A stretch of 64,000 bases of DNA from Paraliobacillus salinarum (GCF_014083865.1 NZ_JACEFA010000001.1:434001-498000), one strand, 5' to 3'. Shown: positions 45,793 through 55,082, counted from the first letter of the stretch. Notes: generated by a model from the letters alone, not told the origin. A program made the numbers and translations.

Positions 45793-47148
45793 TTATTCTT
45801 CTTCAACAAAAAAAGCTTCATACAAGGATCGAACTGCGCGTTCCACCCCTTCTTCTTTGACACCAAACATTAGAGATACTTCAGAAGATCCCTGATTAAT
45901 CATTTCAAGATTCACGTTTGCACGGGAAAAAGCTTCTGTTGCTTTCGATGCGACACCAATTGTGCTATTCATGTCTTCTCCTACTATCATAATCAAAGCC
46001 AAATCTCTTTCTGTGTAGACTAAATCAGGGTCTAGTTCTTGATTTATTCGCTCAATTACTTTTGCTTCTTTCTCAAGTGGTAACTGGCTTTTTCTTATAA
46101 TAACAGACAAGTCATCTATACCTGATGGTGTGTGTTCATAGGATATATCCTCGTCTTCTAAAATATGTAGCAAACGACGACCAAACCCTAGTTCTCTATT
46201 CATCAAATATTTACTTACATACAAACTTAGAAATCCTGTGTCTGATGCAATACCTACAACAGGGTTTCCTCTAACTTCTTTTTCAGAGACAATGATTGTC
46301 CCAAGACCATCAGGATTATTTGTATTTTTAATACATACAGGAATTTTAGCTTTAAATGCTGGAATTAATGCTTCATCATGGAAAACAGAAAAGCCAGCAT
46401 AAGACAACTCTCTCATCTCTTTATACGTTAATGAAGTAATTTCCTTAGGATTATCAACAATAGTTGGATTTACACAGTAAACAGAATCAACATCTGTGAA
46501 ATTTTCATATAAATCAGCTTTCACTCCTGCTGCTACAATTGAACCTGTGATGTCAGATCCACCTCGAGAAAAAGTAACTAATTTCCCTTCTTTTGTATAA
46601 CCGAAAAATCCAGGGATAACAACTATATCTTCACGCTCATGTAATTTATATAACAATTGAAAACTTTCATCTAGAATTTGTGCACTTCCTGGTTCATCAC
46701 TTAGTATAATTCCTGCATCTTTCGGATTTAGATATGTTGCATTTAAACCTAATTTAGCAAGATACTCACTCAACACTTTAGCAAGAGAGTCTTCTCCAAT
46801 CGATTTAATCGCTTCTAACTTAAAAGGGGTAGAATAATCACTAGATATAACAGTTTCAAAATCAGCTTTTATTTCACTAATTACTTTGTCTGTTAATTCA
46901 AGTTCACTTAAAATAGAGCGGAATCTGTCTAGCACAAGCTCTAGTTGTGATTCATATGATGCTCCTTTTACATAAGCTTCTCCTAAGTTTATTAATAAAT
47001 CTGTTACTTTCACATCATCTGAGGTGCGTTTACCTGGTGCTGATACAACTATAACTTTCCTTTCTGAATCATCTTGAATAATTGAAGCAACTTTCTTTAA
47101 TTGTTCAGCACTTGCTACTGAACTTCCTCCGAATTTCGATACTTTCAT
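45793..47148 (-). CDS. yclM: Aspartokinase III (YclM/ThrD-like)
   Basis: Monofunctional aspartate kinase, 451 residues, which phosphorylates aspartate as the first step to lysine, threonine and methionine. N-terminal KFGGSSVASAEQLKKV, kinase motifs VIPGFFGY and TFSRGGSDITGSIVAAG, FTDVDSVYCVNPTIV, and two ACT domains after about 300. Its length and the SVYCVNP signature fit the B. subtilis YclM (threonine-sensitive isozyme in synergy with lysine) rather than the dimeric LysC type. No lysine riboswitch in the leader. Confidence 0.9.
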   Translation of the reverse strand: MKVSKFGGSSVASAEQLKKVASIIQDDSERKVIVVSAPGKRTSDDVKVTDLLINLGEAYVKGASYESQLELVLDRFRSILSELELTDKVISEIKADFETVISSDYSTPFKLEAIKSIGEDSLAKVLSEYLAKLGLNATYLNPKDAGIILSDEPGSAQILDESFQLLYKLHEREDIVVIPGFFGYTKEGKLVTFSRGGSDITGSIVAAGVKADLYENFTDVDSVYCVNPTIVDNPKEITSLTYKEMRELSYAGFSVFHDEALIPAFKAKIPVCIKNTNNPDGLGTIIVSEKEVRGNPVVGIASDTGFLSLYVSKYLMNRELGFGRRLLHILEDEDISYEHTPSGIDDLSVIIRKSQLPLEKEAKVIERINQELDPDLVYTERDLALIMIVGEDMNSTIGVASKATEAFSRANVNLEMINQGSSEVSLMFGVKEEGVERAVRSLYEAFFVEEE

Positions 47149-47189
47149 TACATAACCTCTCCATTTTTAATTTCTATAATATTAAAATA

Positions 47190-47222
47190 TTATCACACTT
47201 TTTAAAAAAATGTGATAATAAA
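47190..47222. repeat. Inverted repeat in the aspartokinase leader
   Basis: TATTATCACA and TGTGATAATA lie in inverted orientation about 12 bases apart, roughly 45-70 bases before the start codon. On the transcript the arm is followed by a U-rich stretch, so it may be an attenuator, or the site may bind a regulator on DNA. Confidence 0.4.
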
Positions 47223-47324
47223 ATTCTGATTATTCGTGATTATCTTAACGCATTTGCCTGTTCACTTGTTTTAAGACTGACCAGGTGACTTTTTTTACCG
47301 AAATAACCGATTATATACCATTTA

Positions 47325-47355
47325 AAAAGCCTTGATTAAATAAATCAAGGCTTTT
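47325..47355 (-). terminator. Terminator of the LysM-CAP gene
   Basis: AAAAGCCTTGATT (47325-47337) pairs with AATCAAGGCTTTT (47343-47355), just beyond the stop codon of the gene. Confidence 0.85.
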
Positions 47356-47357
47356 AG

Positions 47358-47954
47358 TTATTTCTTTATAAACATTTGCGTCCAATATTTACCGTTTGAT
47401 ACGTAACCAACACCTATGTGTGAAAAGTCACCTAAAATATTTTTTCTGTGACCTGGACTATTCATCCAAGCTTTCACAACCTGCTGTGGTGTTTGTTGCC
47501 CTCTCGCAATATTTTCTGCCGCTCTAGTGTAAGAAATTTCAAAATTTTGCATCATCGTAAATGGTGACCCATATGTTGGGCTTTGATGTGAAAAATAGTT
47601 ATTTTCTTTCATATCTGTAGATTTATATCTGGCTACACGTGATAATTCCCAATTAGGCCTTAATGCAGGCAAACCATATTTAGCCCTTTCTTGATTAGTC
47701 AATTGTATAACTAAATGTTCTGTTCTTTTTATCGCATCAATAGTAGGAATCGTTAATTGCTGCTTTGGATAAATTAAATCAGGATTTTCAACCTGAGGAT
47801 TCGCCTCAATGATTTCAGTAACACCAATTTGATATCTCACTGCAATTTTCCACATTGTATCTCCAGGCTGGACTGTATAGCTTGTACTTGCTGATACAGA
47901 CATAGGCAAGAGAAAGCCACCTAATAAAACGGCAATACATAGTATTTTTTTCAT
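47358..47954 (-). CDS. Secreted LysM and CAP domain protein
   Basis: Extracellular protein of 198 residues from ATG 47954, behind AAGGAGG. Signal peptide KKILCIAVLLGGFLLPMSVS, one LysM peptidoglycan-binding domain (YTVQPGDTMWKIAVRYQIG) and a CAP/SCP domain from about residue 75 with NQERAKYGLPALR, SHQSPTYGSPFTMM, AENIARGQQTPQQVV, WMNSPGHRKNILG and HIGVGYV. Similar to B. subtilis YkwD and to spore-coat assembly proteins of this architecture. The molecular role of CAP domains in Bacillus is not settled. Downstream of spo0A but with a strong terminator between. Confidence 0.88.
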   Translation of the reverse strand: MKKILCIAVLLGGFLLPMSVSASTSYTVQPGDTMWKIAVRYQIGVTEIIEANPQVENPDLIYPKQQLTIPTIDAIKRTEHLVIQLTNQERAKYGLPALRPNWELSRVARYKSTDMKENNYFSHQSPTYGSPFTMMQNFEISYTRAAENIARGQQTPQQVVKAWMNSPGHRKNILGDFSHIGVGYVSNGKYWTQMFIKK

Positions 47955-48016
47955 TTTGATTACCTCCTTTTTGTTTAAGTTCTCACAGAAAAGGAGGTTT
48001 ATACATAAATATAGAT

Positions 48017-48064
48017 ATAGCACACCCTTTTTTAACATCGTTATATTAAAAAAGGGTGTGCTAT
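48017..48064 (-). terminator. Terminator of spo0A
   Basis: ATAGCACACCCTTTTTTAA (48017-48035) pairs with TTAAAAAAGGGTGTGCTAT (48046-48064), a 19-pair stem. It lies between spo0A and the LysM-CAP gene. Confidence 0.85.
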
Positions 48065-48080
48065 TTATAAACTTATTTCA

Positions 48081-48866
48081 TTAAGAGACTCGGTGCTCTA
48101 ATCTTAATCGATCAGCAACCATAGCAATAAATTCACTATTCGTTGGCTTCGCTTTAGAAACATTAATTGTATACCCAAATAGTGCAGAGATGGAATCAAT
48201 ATTTCCTCTGCTCCATGCAACCTCAATGGCATGTCTAATAGCTCGTTCTACGCGAGAGGCGGTTGTATTAAATTTCTTTGCAATGTCTGGATACAACACT
48301 TTAGTTATCGATCCTAACAGCTCAATGTCGTTGTATACCATTGTAATTGCTTCTCTTAGATACATATATCCCTTAATGTGTGCAGGTACACCTATTTCAT
48401 GAATGATATGAGTAATGCTTGCCTCTAAATCAAATTTATCGTACTCTTTGACTGTTCTTTCTTTAGTAATTGTTGGTTCTGAAGCTGGTAGACCATAAAC
48501 TTGCCTAATTTGTTCAGCCAAACTGTCTAAATCAAAAGGTTTTAAAATAAAATATGAAGCCCCTAAATTTACCGCCTTTTTCATCACTTCTTCTTGTCCA
48601 AAAGCAGTAAGCATAATTACATTTGGTTTTTTACTTAAATTTAACTCTTTCAATTTCCCAAGCACAGCTAAACCATCTATATGCGGCATAATTATGTCTA
48701 ATACAACAATATCCGGTTCTTTATCTTGAATTAAGTTTAAACCATCTTTCCCATTGTATGCTCGTCCAATTACTTCAATATCAGATTGACTCGAGAAATA
48801 ATCTTCCATTAATTCAACTAATTCTTGATTGTCGTCCACCAAACAAACTTTAATTTTTTCAACCAT
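48081..48866 (-). CDS. spo0A: Sporulation master regulator Spo0A
   Basis: Response regulator of 261 residues. Receiver domain with acidic pocket VDDNQEL, phospho-acceptor Asp in [12 protein letters not shown], Thr/Ala in [10 protein letters not shown] and Lys in ILKPFD. The effector domain begins near 145 ([20 protein letters not shown]) and contains the recognition helix [16 protein letters not shown] and [17 protein letters not shown] at the end. The leader carries four 0A-box-like sequences and a sigma-H promoter, the expected autoregulated design. Confidence 0.97.
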   Translation of the reverse strand: MVEKIKVCLVDDNQELVELMEDYFSSQSDIEVIGRAYNGKDGLNLIQDKEPDIVVLDIIMPHIDGLAVLGKLKELNLSKKPNVIMLTAFGQEEVMKKAVNLGASYFILKPFDLDSLAEQIRQVYGLPASEPTITKERTVKEYDKFDLEASITHIIHEIGVPAHIKGYMYLREAITMVYNDIELLGSITKVLYPDIAKKFNTTASRVERAIRHAIEVAWSRGNIDSISALFGYTINVSKAKPTNSEFIAMVADRLRLEHRVS

Positions 48867-48905
48867 TTTTATCCTCCCTATTACTATTTAATCTCAGTTA
48901 ATAAC

Positions 48906-48932
48906 TTTCGACACAAGTTATTTTTTTCCTTC
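48906..48932 (-). promoter_or_regulatory. Sigma-H promoter and proximal 0A box of spo0A
   Basis: Minus strand GAAGGAAAA (48932-48924), 11 bases, GTCGAAA (48912-48906) fits RNAGGAWWW-N11/12-RNNGAAT. A perfect 0A box TGTCGAA (48913-48907) overlaps the -10, so Spo0A~P could repress or modulate this start. Confidence 0.6.
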
Positions 48933-48958
48933 AAATTATTAAAAAAACTTTAGTTTTT

Positions 48959-49012
48959 TTCGATTTACTCTTATTTTCTAACGAATTCGACTACATTCCT
49001 TTTTTTTCGACA
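48959..49012 (-). promoter_or_regulatory. Cluster of 0A boxes upstream of spo0A
   Basis: A perfect TGTCGAA (49012-49006), AGTCGAA (48992-48986, one mismatch) and AATCGAA (48965-48959, two mismatches) lie about 20-27 bases apart. An AAAGGAATG near 49000 could be a second sigma-H -35. The rest of the 307-base gap to spoIVB holds its terminator hairpin and no gene. Confidence 0.65.
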
Positions 49013-49112
49013 AATTAATATATGTGTTATTTTAGTTGATAATTGCAATGAATTGAGACGTGATTTAAATTAAAATATACACAATTCCCTTTTTAAAAAA
49101 TTGTATAAAAAT

Positions 49113-49152
49113 AAACGGACTTTGTTCTTAAACTTCAGAACAGTGTCCGTTT
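49113..49152 (-). terminator. Terminator of spoIVB
   Basis: AAACGGAC (49113-49120) pairs with GTCCGTTT (49145-49152); inner arms TGTTCT and AGAACA extend the stem. Confidence 0.75.
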
Positions 49153-49173
49153 TGCAATATTTATCATTTATTT

Positions 49174-50457
49174 TTAACTCGCTTTTTTCTGGTCTTTATA
49201 AATATCTATCCCTGCCTCTTGTAACATCCATTCAATATGGATACCATATCCACTTGTCGGATCATTGACGAATACATGAGTTACAGCACCGATAATTCTT
49301 CCATTTTGGATGATTGGACTTCCGCTCATCCCTTGAACAATTCCACCAGTTTTATTCAGAAGTGATTCGTCAGTAATTTTAATAATCATTCCTTTTGTAG
49401 CCGGATTTTTTTGTTCTACGCTATTGATAATTTCTATATCAAATGCTTCCACTTTTTCACCATCTACAACAGTTAAAATTTGCGCAGCTCCTTCTTCTAC
49501 TTGGTGAGATAACGCTATTGGTAATGGATCGTTCCAACTACTATCTTCAAGTTCTTGATCCAATGTACCAAATACACCAAACGGGCTGTTCTTTGCTATA
49601 GACCCTAATGGTTTATTACTTCGATCAAAAGATGCTTGCTTTTCACCTGGAACACCATTATTCCCTTTTTGAATATTTGTAATGGAAGATTTTACGATTG
49701 TTCCTTCGTGGATTTGTATTGGCTTTTTTGTATCCATATCAGAAATAACATGTCCTAATGCTCCATATTTTTTTGTTTTTGGATCATAAAATGTCATGGT
49801 ACCAATACCCGCAGCTGAATCTCGAATGTACAAACCGATTCGATATGCTTGCTCATTTTTATCTAATGCGGGAATTAGCTTTTTCTTGATTGTTTCATTT
49901 CCTCTTTTAATCAAAAGCTGCAATGGTTTATCTTTTTCACCAGCTTCTTTTACAAATGGAGTTATTTCTTCCATTTGCTTAACCTCATGATTGTTTATCT
50001 TTAAAATCACATCTCCTACTTGTAAATCAGCATCCTCACCTGGTGAGATATTTCCATCTTTTGTTTCAATTAAATGATGTCCAACCACTAACACTCCTAG
50101 CGTTTGCAACTTAACTCCAACAGATTGGCCTCCAGGAATAACCTTATATTCATTTAATACATCAACATCCATTTTTTTAATTGGAAAATTGGCAAATTCA
50201 TAAATAATCGAACTTTGGCCGTTGTCTACCGATTCAAACGTAGAGGCATCAACTGCCTTAAGAACAGGTTCGCTTTGAGTCACACTTTGCTGCACATTTT
50301 TTATTTCAGGAAGGTTAATTGTCTCATTTTTATGTTGAAAAACGGTCATGCTGTTTGGAATGGAAACAAAATCTTGAATTGGCTTTATAAAAGGCATACT
50401 TAGGAAAGTAACAAGGAGTAATATTCCTACGACTGCACGTATGTTGCTTTTTCTCAT
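49174..50457 (-). CDS. spoIVB: SpoIVB serine peptidase
   Basis: Forespore-secreted S55 peptidase (427 residues) that signals across the intermembrane space to activate pro-sigma-K processing through SpoIVFA. N-terminal membrane anchor ([17 protein letters not shown]), PDZ domain about 115-205 ([19 protein letters not shown]), then the peptidase domain with His in [12 protein letters not shown] and the nucleophile Ser in [11 protein letters not shown]. Lies between recN and spo0A, as in B. subtilis. Confidence 0.94.
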   Translation of the reverse strand: MRKSNIRAVVGILLLVTFLSMPFIKPIQDFVSIPNSMTVFQHKNETINLPEIKNVQQSVTQSEPVLKAVDASTFESVDNGQSSIIYEFANFPIKKMDVDVLNEYKVIPGGQSVGVKLQTLGVLVVGHHLIETKDGNISPGEDADLQVGDVILKINNHEVKQMEEITPFVKEAGEKDKPLQLLIKRGNETIKKKLIPALDKNEQAYRIGLYIRDSAAGIGTMTFYDPKTKKYGALGHVISDMDTKKPIQIHEGTIVKSSITNIQKGNNGVPGEKQASFDRSNKPLGSIAKNSPFGVFGTLDQELEDSSWNDPLPIALSHQVEEGAAQILTVVDGEKVEAFDIEIINSVEQKNPATKGMIIKITDESLLNKTGGIVQGMSGSPIIQNGRIIGAVTHVFVNDPTSGYGIHIEWMLQEAGIDIYKDQKKAS

Positions 50458-50604
50458 TATTCACGCTCCTCGCTCCTTGACCCATTTTTATTTTTTCTGT
50501 ATTTCTAATGTGACCTTTCTGTTATGTTTTTAAACCCTGCAAAGATGAGAAAAAACGGGGATCATTTCCTTATTTACATAATAAATATAGTTTTAAAATA
50601 AGAA

Positions 50605-50634
50605 AAACCACGTAGCACGTCGACTACATGGTTT
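50605..50634 (-). terminator. Terminator of recN
   Basis: AAACCACGTAG (50605-50615) pairs with CTACATGGTTT (50624-50634), one mismatch, followed by TTTCTTATTTT on the minus strand. Confidence 0.75.
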
Positions 50635-50656
50635 AGCGTTTGGAAATAATGGTATA

Positions 50657-52381
50657 TTAGTACTTTGTTTTTTTTGCTTGATCAATTAGTTCGCGAGCAT
50701 GTTCTTTCGATGTAGCTGTTAATTCTGTTCCCGTAATCATTCTTCCGATCTCAATAATTCTATTTTCTGTACTAAGGGCTTCTAAAGATGTAATAGTACG
50801 ATTGGCTTTAGCTTGTTTTTTAATTAGAATGTGTGTATCTGCCATTGCTGCTACCTGAGGTAAATGCGTGATACACAAGACTTGCGAACCAATCGATACG
50901 TTATGCATTTTCTCGGCAATTGCTTGTGCAACTCTACCACTTACACCAGTATCTACCTCATCAAAAATTACACTTGTTACGCCTTGATGTTTTGCGAATA
51001 TTTTCTTTAATGCAAGCATGATACGAGATAATTCCCCACCAGAAGCTACTTTACTCAACTCTTTAACAGGTTCACCAGGATTGGTTGATATTAAAAACTG
51101 AACATGATCATAACCATTTTCACTTAATTGAACTGGCTTACCATCAAGTTCGACGTTACCCATCTTTCCATTTTTTATAGAAATATCAATATCAAACGTT
51201 GCTTTTTCTAAATATAAATCCTTTAGTTCTTTGTGGATCGACTGCTTTAGATGATCAGCTGATTTTTTCCTTAGATCATGTAAGTGTGCTGCTTCAATCA
51301 ATACATCTTTACCTAATTCTTGCAGTTCTTGATCTAATTTCTCAATGGATGAATCTTTATCTTTTAATTCCTCTATTTCATCTTCTATTTCAGATGCATA
51401 TTCAAGCATATCATCCACTGTTGATCCATATTTCTTTTGCAGGCGATTAATCTCATTTAACCTAGATTCTAATTCGTTTAACCTCTCGGAGTCATATTCC
51501 ATTTGATCTAAATAATTTCTAAGATCTATTGATATTTCTTCAATTAAATAAAAATAATTTGTAAAGGATTCTTTTTTCTCTTGAAAAGAAGCATCATACT
51601 CACTGACCGATTCTAAACCTGATAGTGCCATGCTTAGCCAATCAATTGCTCGCTGTTCTCCACTTAGTGACTCATATGCATCTCGGATACCAGTAAAAAT
51701 CTTTTCATAATTCAATAATTTTTCTCGTTCTTCACGTAGTTGTCCATCTTCACCTGGAATTAAGTTCGCTTGTTGTAATTCATTCAATTGAAAATTTAAC
51801 AAATCAAGGCGCTGAGCCATCTCTTGTTCATTTTCATTAAGTTGTTTAAATCGCTTTTGCACAGTTAATAATTTCCGATAAAGTGTTACATACTCTTTCT
51901 TAGCATCTTGCATTTGAGATTGATTATACAGATCTAATAACTCAATATGTCGATCAACATCCATTAATGATTGTGTTTCATGTTGCGTATGAATATCAAT
52001 TAAGGCTTTACCAAATTCTTTTAATATTGCTAAGGTCACTAAATGTCCGTTCACGCGACAAATACTTTTGCCATTTGAGCTAATCGTTCGAGACAATACA
52101 ACCATACCATCTGAATCTATATCGATTCCAAATGCTTCGCCAATAGAATAAACTGGGTGGGTTAAGTCATCAATGGAAAATAAACCTTCTAAGCTTGCTT
52201 TCTTCGCACCATGACGGACAAATTCCACTGAGCCTCTTCCTCCTGCAAGTAACTCAATCGCGTCTATAATGATTGACTTTCCTGCACCTGTCTCTCCAGT
52301 TAATACAGTTAACCCTTTGTTAAACGTGATTGTTAATTCCTCAATAATGGCAAAATCTTTAATTGAAAGTTCAGTTAACAC
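50657..52381 (-). CDS. recN: DNA repair protein RecN
   Basis: SMC-like ATPase of 574 residues acting early in double-strand break repair. Walker A VLTGETGAGKSIIIDAIELL, long coiled-coil arms from about 155 to 370 (Glu/Leu/Lys-rich), ABC signature KVASGGELSRIMLALK and Walker B VIFDEVDTGVSGRVA. The start is GTG 52381, six bases behind GAGAGGTG. Downstream of argR. I see no LexA box in the short gap. Confidence 0.95.
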   Translation of the reverse strand: MLTELSIKDFAIIEELTITFNKGLTVLTGETGAGKSIIIDAIELLAGGRGSVEFVRHGAKKASLEGLFSIDDLTHPVYSIGEAFGIDIDSDGMVVLSRTISSNGKSICRVNGHLVTLAILKEFGKALIDIHTQHETQSLMDVDRHIELLDLYNQSQMQDAKKEYVTLYRKLLTVQKRFKQLNENEQEMAQRLDLLNFQLNELQQANLIPGEDGQLREEREKLLNYEKIFTGIRDAYESLSGEQRAIDWLSMALSGLESVSEYDASFQEKKESFTNYFYLIEEISIDLRNYLDQMEYDSERLNELESRLNEINRLQKKYGSTVDDMLEYASEIEDEIEELKDKDSSIEKLDQELQELGKDVLIEAAHLHDLRKKSADHLKQSIHKELKDLYLEKATFDIDISIKNGKMGNVELDGKPVQLSENGYDHVQFLISTNPGEPVKELSKVASGGELSRIMLALKKIFAKHQGVTSVIFDEVDTGVSGRVAQAIAEKMHNVSIGSQVLCITHLPQVAAMADTHILIKKQAKANRTITSLEALSTENRIIEIGRMITGTELTATSKEHARELIDQAKKTKY

Positions 52382-52417
52382 TCGTTACACCTCTCATTTT
52401 GATTAGATTTGTAACTT

Positions 52418-52867
52418 CTATAACATATCTAAAAATCGCTTCTGTGTTTCTGATGCACTGGTGTTATCTTTGCATATAATCAGTATCGTATCATCACCAC
52501 AAATCGTTCCTAAAATTTCTTCCCAGTCCAAATTATCAATTAAAGCTCCTAATGCATTGGCATTACCTGGTAGAGTTTTTAACACTAACAAGTTATTTGC
52601 CTCGTCCATACGAATAAATGCATCACGCATCAGTCTTTTTAATTTTTCTAATGGATTAAAGCGTTGATCTGCGGGTAGACTATATTTATATCTACCATCA
52701 GATAAGGGAACTTTCACCAAATGAAGCTCTTTGATGTCTCTTGAAACCGTAGCCTGTGTTACGTTGTAGCCTAGTTCATGCAATGCATCCACCAGTTCAT
52801 CTTGTGTTTCTATTTCGTTCTCAGTAATTAATTCACGAATTTTTATATGACGTTGGCCCTTTGTCAT
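52418..52867 (-). CDS. argR: Arginine repressor ArgR (AhrC)
   Basis: Arginine-dependent transcriptional regulator, 149 residues. N-terminal winged helix ([39 protein letters not shown]) and the C-terminal hexamerisation and arginine-binding domain with [18 protein letters not shown] and [15 protein letters not shown]. Ribosome site GGGAGG. Sits between tlyA and recN, as in most Bacillus. Confidence 0.95.
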   Translation of the reverse strand: MTKGQRHIKIRELITENEIETQDELVDALHELGYNVTQATVSRDIKELHLVKVPLSDGRYKYSLPADQRFNPLEKLKRLMRDAFIRMDEANNLLVLKTLPGNANALGALIDNLDWEEILGTICGDDTILIICKDNTSASETQKRFLDML

Positions 52868-52935
52868 TGTTAAACCTCCCGTATTATATCAGCTTAATCA
52901 CGTGAAAGAACCAATCGATTTCGGTTAGTTCGAAT

Positions 52936-53760
52936 TTATTCATGTACATGATGTGCCTCATCGATGACTTGTTCAACCATGTTATCAAGTTGCTGATCGT
53001 CAATATTTGTTTGTTCATTTTTATTCCAAGTTAGATGAACTAGAAATTCAATGTTTCCATCGCCACCTGTGATTGGTGAGTAAGTAATGTTTTCTATATT
53101 AAAATCAAGATCATTTGCAAAAGTAAGCAAATCTGAAACGACTTGCTTGTGAATTTTTTTATCTCTTACAATTCCTTTTTTACCTACTTGCTCTCTTCCA
53201 GCTTCAAATTGTGGCTTTATTAAAGCTACAATATCACTCTCTGGAGCTAATATCGTCTTTAAAACAGGTAAAATTAATCGTAAAGATATAAAAGATACAT
53301 CAATACTTGCGAAATCTGGAAGGCCATTTTCAAATAAATCTATAGTTGCATATCTAAAATTGGTTCTTTCCATGACAATAACGCGTGGGTCATTTCTTAG
53401 TTTCCAATCTAATTGATTGTAACCGACATCTACGGCATAACACTTTCCAGCTCCGTTTTGTAGCGCACAATCAGTAAACCCACCTGTAGAAGAGCCGATA
53501 TCGACCATTGTACGATCTTGAAGGTTGATTTGAAAATCGTGTATTGCTTTCTCTAATTTCAAACCGCCTCTACCTACATAAGGGATAGCCTTTCCTTTCA
53601 CTTGAATAGGTAAATCAGCATTCACTTTTACACCAGGCTTGTCCAGACGGTTCCCATCAGAAAAAACTAATCCGGCCATAATTGTTCGTTTCGCTTTTTC
53701 TCTTGTTTCGATTAACCCACGTTCTACTAGTAATGTATCTAATCTCACTTTATTTGCCAT
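52936..53760 (-). CDS. tlyA: TlyA-family rRNA 2'-O-methyltransferase / hemolysin-like (YqxC)
   Basis: S4 domain (about 3-65: RLDTLLVERGLIETREKAKR) followed by an FtsJ-type SAM methyltransferase fold with DIGSSTGGFTDCALQNGA, VDVGYNQLDWKLRND, FASIDVSFISLRLIL and ALIKPQFEAG. Homologues methylate ribosomal RNA; a hemolysin role is historic. Lies between oapA and argR. In B. subtilis its upstream neighbour is dxs. Confidence 0.9.
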   Translation of the reverse strand: MANKVRLDTLLVERGLIETREKAKRTIMAGLVFSDGNRLDKPGVKVNADLPIQVKGKAIPYVGRGGLKLEKAIHDFQINLQDRTMVDIGSSTGGFTDCALQNGAGKCYAVDVGYNQLDWKLRNDPRVIVMERTNFRYATIDLFENGLPDFASIDVSFISLRLILPVLKTILAPESDIVALIKPQFEAGREQVGKKGIVRDKKIHKQVVSDLLTFANDLDFNIENITYSPITGGDGNIEFLVHLTWNKNEQTNIDDQQLDNMVEQVIDEAHHVHE

Positions 53761-53822
53761 ATAATTTATTTCCCTTTTTAACTCAAATTATTTTCAAACT
53801 ATATATTATTGTTTTATTATGT

Positions 53823-54407
53823 TTATTTTTTGTTAAAAACTTTAATTTTAAACCTATCTTCCATTATTCCAATAATTTTCCCAGCAAAAAATATAATTTT
53901 CGTTGATGAATGTATACCAAAATATTTCCCTAAAGCTTTACCGCCAACAGTTAACGCGGCAACTAAACTAGTCATTACAACGGAAATAGTAAGTTGAACA
54001 GAGGATCCTTCTTCATAACCAAAACCATTTGCTAATTGAAGGACAACAATTGCTGAGGCTGTACCACTAATGACACCAGAAATATCTCCAATCACATCAT
54101 TACAAAAACTGGCAAATTTATCTGCATTTCTTACAATTTGAATTGCTTGTTTAGAACCAGGTATTTTTTCCGCAGCCATTGCATGAAAAGGAACTTCATC
54201 TGCAGCAGTTGCAGCAATACCAAGCATATCAAAAATGACACCAATTAAAACAATAATTAAAACAATAAATAAACCTACAAGCCACGCAACACCACCAAGT
54301 ATTGATGATGAGATGACTGAAAAAATAGCCGCTAACACAAATGTGATAACGGCAATACTTATACTAAATTTTATCGACTTTTTCATTTGCGATTCGGTTT
54401 TCACCAT
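53823..54407 (-). CDS. oapA: OLE-associated membrane protein OapA
   Basis: Integral membrane protein, 194 residues, with about four hydrophobic segments (SISIAVITFVLAAIFSVISS; WLVGLFIVLIIVLIGVIFDM; a third about 120-140; LTISVVMTSLVAALTVGGKA). Between them is a conserved polar stretch, AADEVPFHAMAAEKIPGSKQ then RNADKFASFCNDVIGD. It ends with a basic tail. Position directly behind the OLE RNA and before tlyA matches OapA, which in Bacillus halodurans binds OLE RNA and carries it to the membrane; the fold has been compared with DUF21/CNNM-type Mg transport domains. Start ATG behind GAGG. Name rests on context plus topology. Confidence 0.85.
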   Translation of the reverse strand: MVKTESQMKKSIKFSISIAVITFVLAAIFSVISSSILGGVAWLVGLFIVLIIVLIGVIFDMLGIAATAADEVPFHAMAAEKIPGSKQAIQIVRNADKFASFCNDVIGDISGVISGTASAIVVLQLANGFGYEEGSSVQLTISVVMTSLVAALTVGGKALGKYFGIHSSTKIIFFAGKIIGIMEDRFKIKVFNKK

Positions 54408-54439
54408 TCATGTATACCTCATTATAGTTAAATATGTAT

Positions 54440-55047
54440 GTGGAATGGTCGCCTAAAAGGTAAAAACTACGGCTTAGGTCCAGTAGGTTTTCCCAAATTC
54501 GTACCGAATGTTGCCATTCTGGCGGTTCCCCTTTAAACGAATTTTAGCGTTGTTACCAACAGCTAGACTGGATTGCCACTTAGTCCGTACTATAATCCCT
54601 TTTAAACGTCCGATGGAACAGTCTAGGAGATTTCCTCAACAGCTCTTAACCGCTCCCTAGCCTCTTTTGCAGTCCCGATTTCATATAGATAAAAATACGA
54701 ATACCAGTGGCCACCCAGTATTGTATCTACAACTATAATCCCCTCGAACACCACTCAAGGCAGGCTACGCTACAAATAAGATTCCCTTGCTCCTATTGTG
54801 TAGGTTCATACCCCAGTCCATGGTAATAGCTTTGGCTTAAAGTTACCACAGAGATGGGCCTCCGCGGAAGCAGGGTCAACGCCCACATGCCTTTGTGGAT
54901 CGCCCTGCAACCTTAACTCCCAGCATCGACCCAAGGCTGGGCGCCTCAAGCCGACACAAGGAACTTCATCGATGTGCCCTTTAGCGGATTTTTAGGCCCG
55001 CCTTCAGAAACGGAGAACCGACTAGAATACTGCACCATTCCCATTGT
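54440..55047 (-). ncRNA. ole: OLE RNA (ornate, large, extremophilic)
   Basis: A 608-base non-coding segment, GC-richer than its surroundings and full of paired arms. A terminal helix closes it: GGAATGGT (55041-55034) with ACCATTCC (54449-54442). Internal helices include GCAGGG/CCCTGC (54908-54903 with 54875-54870) enclosing CCACA/TGTGG, and CCCAGC/GCTGGG (54941-54936 with 54924-54919). The ispA - RNA - membrane protein - tlyA order is the known OLE setting. OLE RNA forms a membrane-associated RNP with OapA, OapB and OapC and affects growth under cold, short-chain alcohol and Mg stress in B. halodurans. Boundaries are estimates from the promoter and closing helix. Confidence 0.9.
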
Positions 55048-55053
55048 ATTGCT

Positions 55054-55082
55054 ATATTAACATATTTCTAGATTCGTTTCAA
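55054..55082 (-). promoter_or_regulatory. Sigma-A promoter of the OLE RNA
   Basis: TTGAAA (55082-55077), 17-base spacer, TAATAT (55059-55054) on the minus strand. The expected start near 55047 falls just outside the terminal helix of the RNA. The promoter lies within the short gap after ispA. Confidence 0.75.

Noticed and set aside
50458-50656. A sigma-G promoter for spoIVB
   Set aside because: A CATAACA element is present but no acceptable -35 lies 17-18 bases upstream.
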